Below, one piece after another: positions 3,900 through 5,944 of a DNA stretch of 5,944 nucleotides. The translations under genes and the position numbers were made by a program. Every line of letters begins with the position of its first letter. The first letter of the stretch is position 1. The notes below the pieces were generated by a model. It was not told the DNA's origin. It did no database searches and saw only the letters and a program-made list of their open reading frames with translations. The DNA comes from Syntrophomonadaceae bacterium (GTDB lineage Bacteria > Bacillota > Ch66 > Ch109): assembly GCA_012512295.1 (NCBI GenBank), contig JAAZDI010000117.1:1-5944 (forward strand). The letters run 5' to 3'.

Positions 3900-5837
3900 A
3901 TGCTTGCATTTCCGCGCCTTTTCACACCCGGTCAAATCGGTTCGCTAATGATTAAAAATAGGCTGATCATGCCTTCAATGTTTACTAATTTGGCCTCTGT
4001 CGAGGGTGAGGTCACCAAGCAGATGATTGATTACTATGCCGCCCGGGCCAAAGGCGGTGTGGGCTTAATCGTGGTTGAGGTGGCCAGTATCGACTATCCG
4101 ACTAGCAAGCAAGGCCATAACGAGTTACGGGTGGATGACCCTCGTTTTATGGCCGGGCTAAATGATTTAGTCGAGGCGATCCACGCCCACCAAGCTCGGG
4201 CTTTTATCCAGCTCTTCCATGCTGGTCGGCAGACCTCGCCAATAATTACCCATGGTCAGCAGCCGGTTGCCCCTTCACCAATCGCCTGCCGGGTGATTGG
4301 GGCCACGCCTCGCGAATTATCAATCGAAGAAATCAAACAACTCGAACAAAAATTCATCACTGGCGCAATCTACGCCAAAGCAGCCGGGTTTGACGGAATA
4401 GAACTGCACGCCGCCCATGGCTATTTGCTCAGTGGTTTTCTCTCTCCCTTCAGCAATAAGCGCCAGGATCTTTATGGCGGTAGTCTGGAAAACCGGCTTC
4501 GTTTCTTGCTGGAGATTATTGAAGGGATTCGCCAGGCGGTTGGGGAAATGCCGCTCAGCGTTCGGTTTAATGCCTCTGATTTTCTAACCGGTGGGATTGA
4601 ATTAAGCGAAGGGATAGAGATAGCCAAGCGGCTCGAACAAGCCGGGGTAAATGCTTTAAGTATTTCTTCCGGGATGTATGAATCTGGTCTAACCAGTATC
4701 GAATCTATCTCCTATCCTGAAGGATGGCGGGTCTACCTGGCGGAAGCGGTAAAGAAAGCGGTAAACATTCCGGTCATTACTGGAGGCGTAATTCGTTCTC
4801 CTGAGTATGCTGAAGCGGTCCTGCGCGAAGAAAAAGCTGATTTCGTTTTTATTGGTCGAGGTCTTCTGGCTGATCCAGACTGGCCTAATAAGGCTAGAGC
4901 TGGTCGGGTAAAGGATATTCGTCCCTGCGTCTCCTGCAACACCTGCATTAACCGGGACTTTATGGGTCTGCGAATTCGATGTGCGGTTAATCCTTATACC
5001 GGTCGAGAAGCCCAGTATAAACCACGCAAAACAGAAAACCCAAAGTCCATTTGTATCGTCGGGGCTGGCCCGGCCGGGATGCAAGCGGCAATCGCGCTGG
5101 CCAAAAAAGGTCATCGGGTGGAACTGATTGAAAAGAGTGATCGCCTTGGCGGCTTGATAAATGTTGCTCAATTGCCGACCCATAAGCAACGCCTGGGTCT
5201 GCTTAAGGATTACTTAGTTCGTGAAGTAGCCAAACTGCCGATCAAGGTTAAGCTAAATACCAATTTTGACCTGGCCTACGTCCAGGCTCGTCAGCCAGAC
5301 GTGGTGATTCTGGCTACCGGTTCGATTCCCCTGACCCCGGCTATTAAAGGTTGGCAGGAGATTGATGTTTTTGCCATTGAGGATGTCTTAAAATCACCCG
5401 ATCAACTCCAGAATAAGCAGATCGTTGTTGTTGGCGGCGGTCGTAATGGCTGTGAAGTAGCGGAAGTCTTGGCTTCCCGGGGGAATACAGTAATTATTGT
5501 GGAAATGAAGGATGCTCTGGCTGAAGACATGGAGAAAAAGAACCGGCGTGATCTGCTCAATCGCTTAAAGGAACATCAGGTCAATTGGCTGGTCAACCAC
5601 CGGGTACAGGCGATTGAGTCCGGCAAGGTTAAAACGATTGATCTTAAATCGCAAACGGAAGTAATCCTGCAAGCGGACGCAGTGGTGCCAGCAGCCGGCT
5701 ACATCCCGGAAAATGCGCTGTACGAACAACTGTTTGCACTGGTCCCGGATGTCCGGATAATCGGGGACGCCAGTCGGGTGCGCGGGATTGAGGCCGCAAT
5801 CTTTGAGGGAGAAATGCTGGCCAACAGTATTGACTAA
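3900..5837 (+). CDS. 2,4-dienoyl-CoA reductase-like NADH:flavin oxidoreductase (Old Yellow Enzyme barrel + [4Fe-4S] + FAD/NAD domains)
   Basis: A 645-residue cytoplasmic flavoenzyme in the FadH / trimethylamine dehydrogenase / 2-enoate reductase family, close to the usual 640-680. Residues 1-335 form an Old Yellow Enzyme TIM barrel for FMN, with IELHAAHGYLLSGFLSP placing H170, H173 and catalytic-type Y175, and VFIGRGLLADPDW at the FMN phosphate end. A [4Fe-4S] motif follows at C343, C346, C349 and C361 (CX2CX2CX11C). The FAD domain begins with GAGPAG (388-393) and the inserted NAD domain with GGGRNG (512-517). Glu535 at the end of the second strand (VIIVEM) favours NADH over NADPH. GDAS (622-625) closes the FAD site. 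Electrons should pass NADH-FAD-[4Fe-4S]-FMN to an activated C=C bond such as a dienoyl-CoA or enoate; the actual substrate is unknown. The start is ATG 3900, with AGGGAGG at 3881-3887 a rather long 12 bases upstream. No partner gene is adjacent. Confidence 0.93.
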   Translation: MLAFPRLFTPGQIGSLMIKNRLIMPSMFTNLASVEGEVTKQMIDYYAARAKGGVGLIVVEVASIDYPTSKQGHNELRVDDPRFMAGLNDLVEAIHAHQARAFIQLFHAGRQTSPIITHGQQPVAPSPIACRVIGATPRELSIEEIKQLEQKFITGAIYAKAAGFDGIELHAAHGYLLSGFLSPFSNKRQDLYGGSLENRLRFLLEIIEGIRQAVGEMPLSVRFNASDFLTGGIELSEGIEIAKRLEQAGVNALSISSGMYESGLTSIESISYPEGWRVYLAEAVKKAVNIPVITGGVIRSPEYAEAVLREEKADFVFIGRGLLADPDWPNKARAGRVKDIRPCVSCNTCINRDFMGLRIRCAVNPYTGREAQYKPRKTENPKSICIVGAGPAGMQAAIALAKKGHRVELIEKSDRLGGLINVAQLPTHKQRLGLLKDYLVREVAKLPIKVKLNTNFDLAYVQARQPDVVILATGSIPLTPAIKGWQEIDVFAIEDVLKSPDQLQNKQIVVVGGGRNGCEVAEVLASRGNTVIIVEMKDALAEDMEKKNRRDLLNRLKEHQVNWLVNHRVQAIESGKVKTIDLKSQTEVILQADAVVPAAGYIPENALYEQLFALVPDVRIIGDASRVRGIEAAIFEGEMLANSID

Positions 5838-5944
5838 AATTATTAATCGACCGAGGTTTTAATGAACTTGTTCAGTTTTATTAAACAGCAAGGCTTGATT
5901 TAAAGACTATACTCCACCTGAAGTTTAAACAAGGTAACACCTAC
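5838..5944. other. Right-edge intergenic DNA
   Basis: No gene can be supported here. TGAAC-TT-GTTCA at 5863-5874 is a tight inverted repeat, and GTTTAAACAA at 5923-5932 repeats the ten bases found just before the flavoenzyme start at 3891-3900. No GC-rich hairpin with a T-tract follows the flavoenzyme stop, so its terminator is either beyond the window or absent. Confidence 0.4.

Noticed and set aside
3767..3955. 62-codon ORF upstream of and overlapping the flavoenzyme start
   Set aside because: It covers the likely control region, has no ribosome binding site, and overlaps the well-supported flavoenzyme gene in another frame.
4689..5189. Open frame of 166 codons on the minus strand inside the flavoenzyme gene
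   Set aside because: It is antisense to the Fe-S and FAD domains, its composition is unlike a real protein, and it has no start signal.
5862..5903. 13-codon ORF (MNLFSFIKQQGLI) at the right edge with a weak GAGG upstream
   Set aside because: It is too short to distinguish from chance, and no downstream gene is visible to make it a leader peptide.
5900..5944. C-terminal end of a minus-strand gene (14 codons then TAA)
   Set aside because: The open frame is only 42 bases to the edge and VGVTLFKLQVEYSL matches nothing I recognise; chance is sufficient.

Overview
The window looks like a chromosomal segment from a low-to-mid GC, anaerobic, Firmicutes-like bacterium, probably Clostridia of the Peptococcaceae/Desulfotomaculum/Syntrophomonas kind. 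This rests on strong GGAGG-type ribosome binding sites paired with GTG and TTG starts, AT-rich intergenic DNA, extended -10 promoters, U-tailed terminator hairpins, and a gene set of universal stress protein, PadR-type repressor and Fe-S flavin oxidoreductases. The taxonomic placement is inference; no rRNA or other marker gene is present.

Layout from left to right. The left edge (1-165, minus) holds the first 55 residues of a flavodoxin-fold, iron-sulfur-flavoprotein-like reductase that starts at a TTG codon and runs off the window. An AT-rich divergent spacer with a perfect 12-bp palindrome separates it from a universal stress protein (405-857, plus). That gene converges on a PadR-family repressor (956-1345, minus), and a bidirectional terminator lies between them. 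A divergent control region of about 310 bp follows, with a TGCTATAAT extended -10 on each strand. It leads into a 475-residue type I glutamine synthetase (1659-3086, plus) of the long, beta-like form. Downstream of it are a degenerate heptanucleotide repeat tract (3090-3150) and a strong terminator (3256-3293). A 98-residue, three-helix membrane protein of unknown function lies on the minus strand (3342-3638). It is divergent from a 645-residue multidomain Fe-S/FMN/FAD enzyme of the 2,4-dienoyl-CoA reductase / Old Yellow Enzyme family (3900-5837, plus). The upstream region of that enzyme carries an ATGT-N8-ACAT inverted repeat, the form reported for PadR-family operators.

The six genes alternate strand without exception (-,+,-,+,-,+), so each is probably transcribed alone and no operon is visible. 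Two genes encode flavoenzymes of anaerobic redox or fatty-acyl/enoate metabolism, one assimilates ammonia, one is a stress protein and one a repressor. A plausible but untested link is that the PadR protein acts on one or more of the dyad elements upstream of the flavodoxin-like gene, glnA and the dienoyl-CoA reductase-like gene. I see no new multi-gene system. The points most worth a second look are the PadR-type dyads, the heptad repeat tract, the unusual active-site positions of the glutamine synthetase, the CX2CX2CX11C cluster of the oxidoreductase, the orphan membrane protein and a possible short RNA in front of the 3256 terminator.
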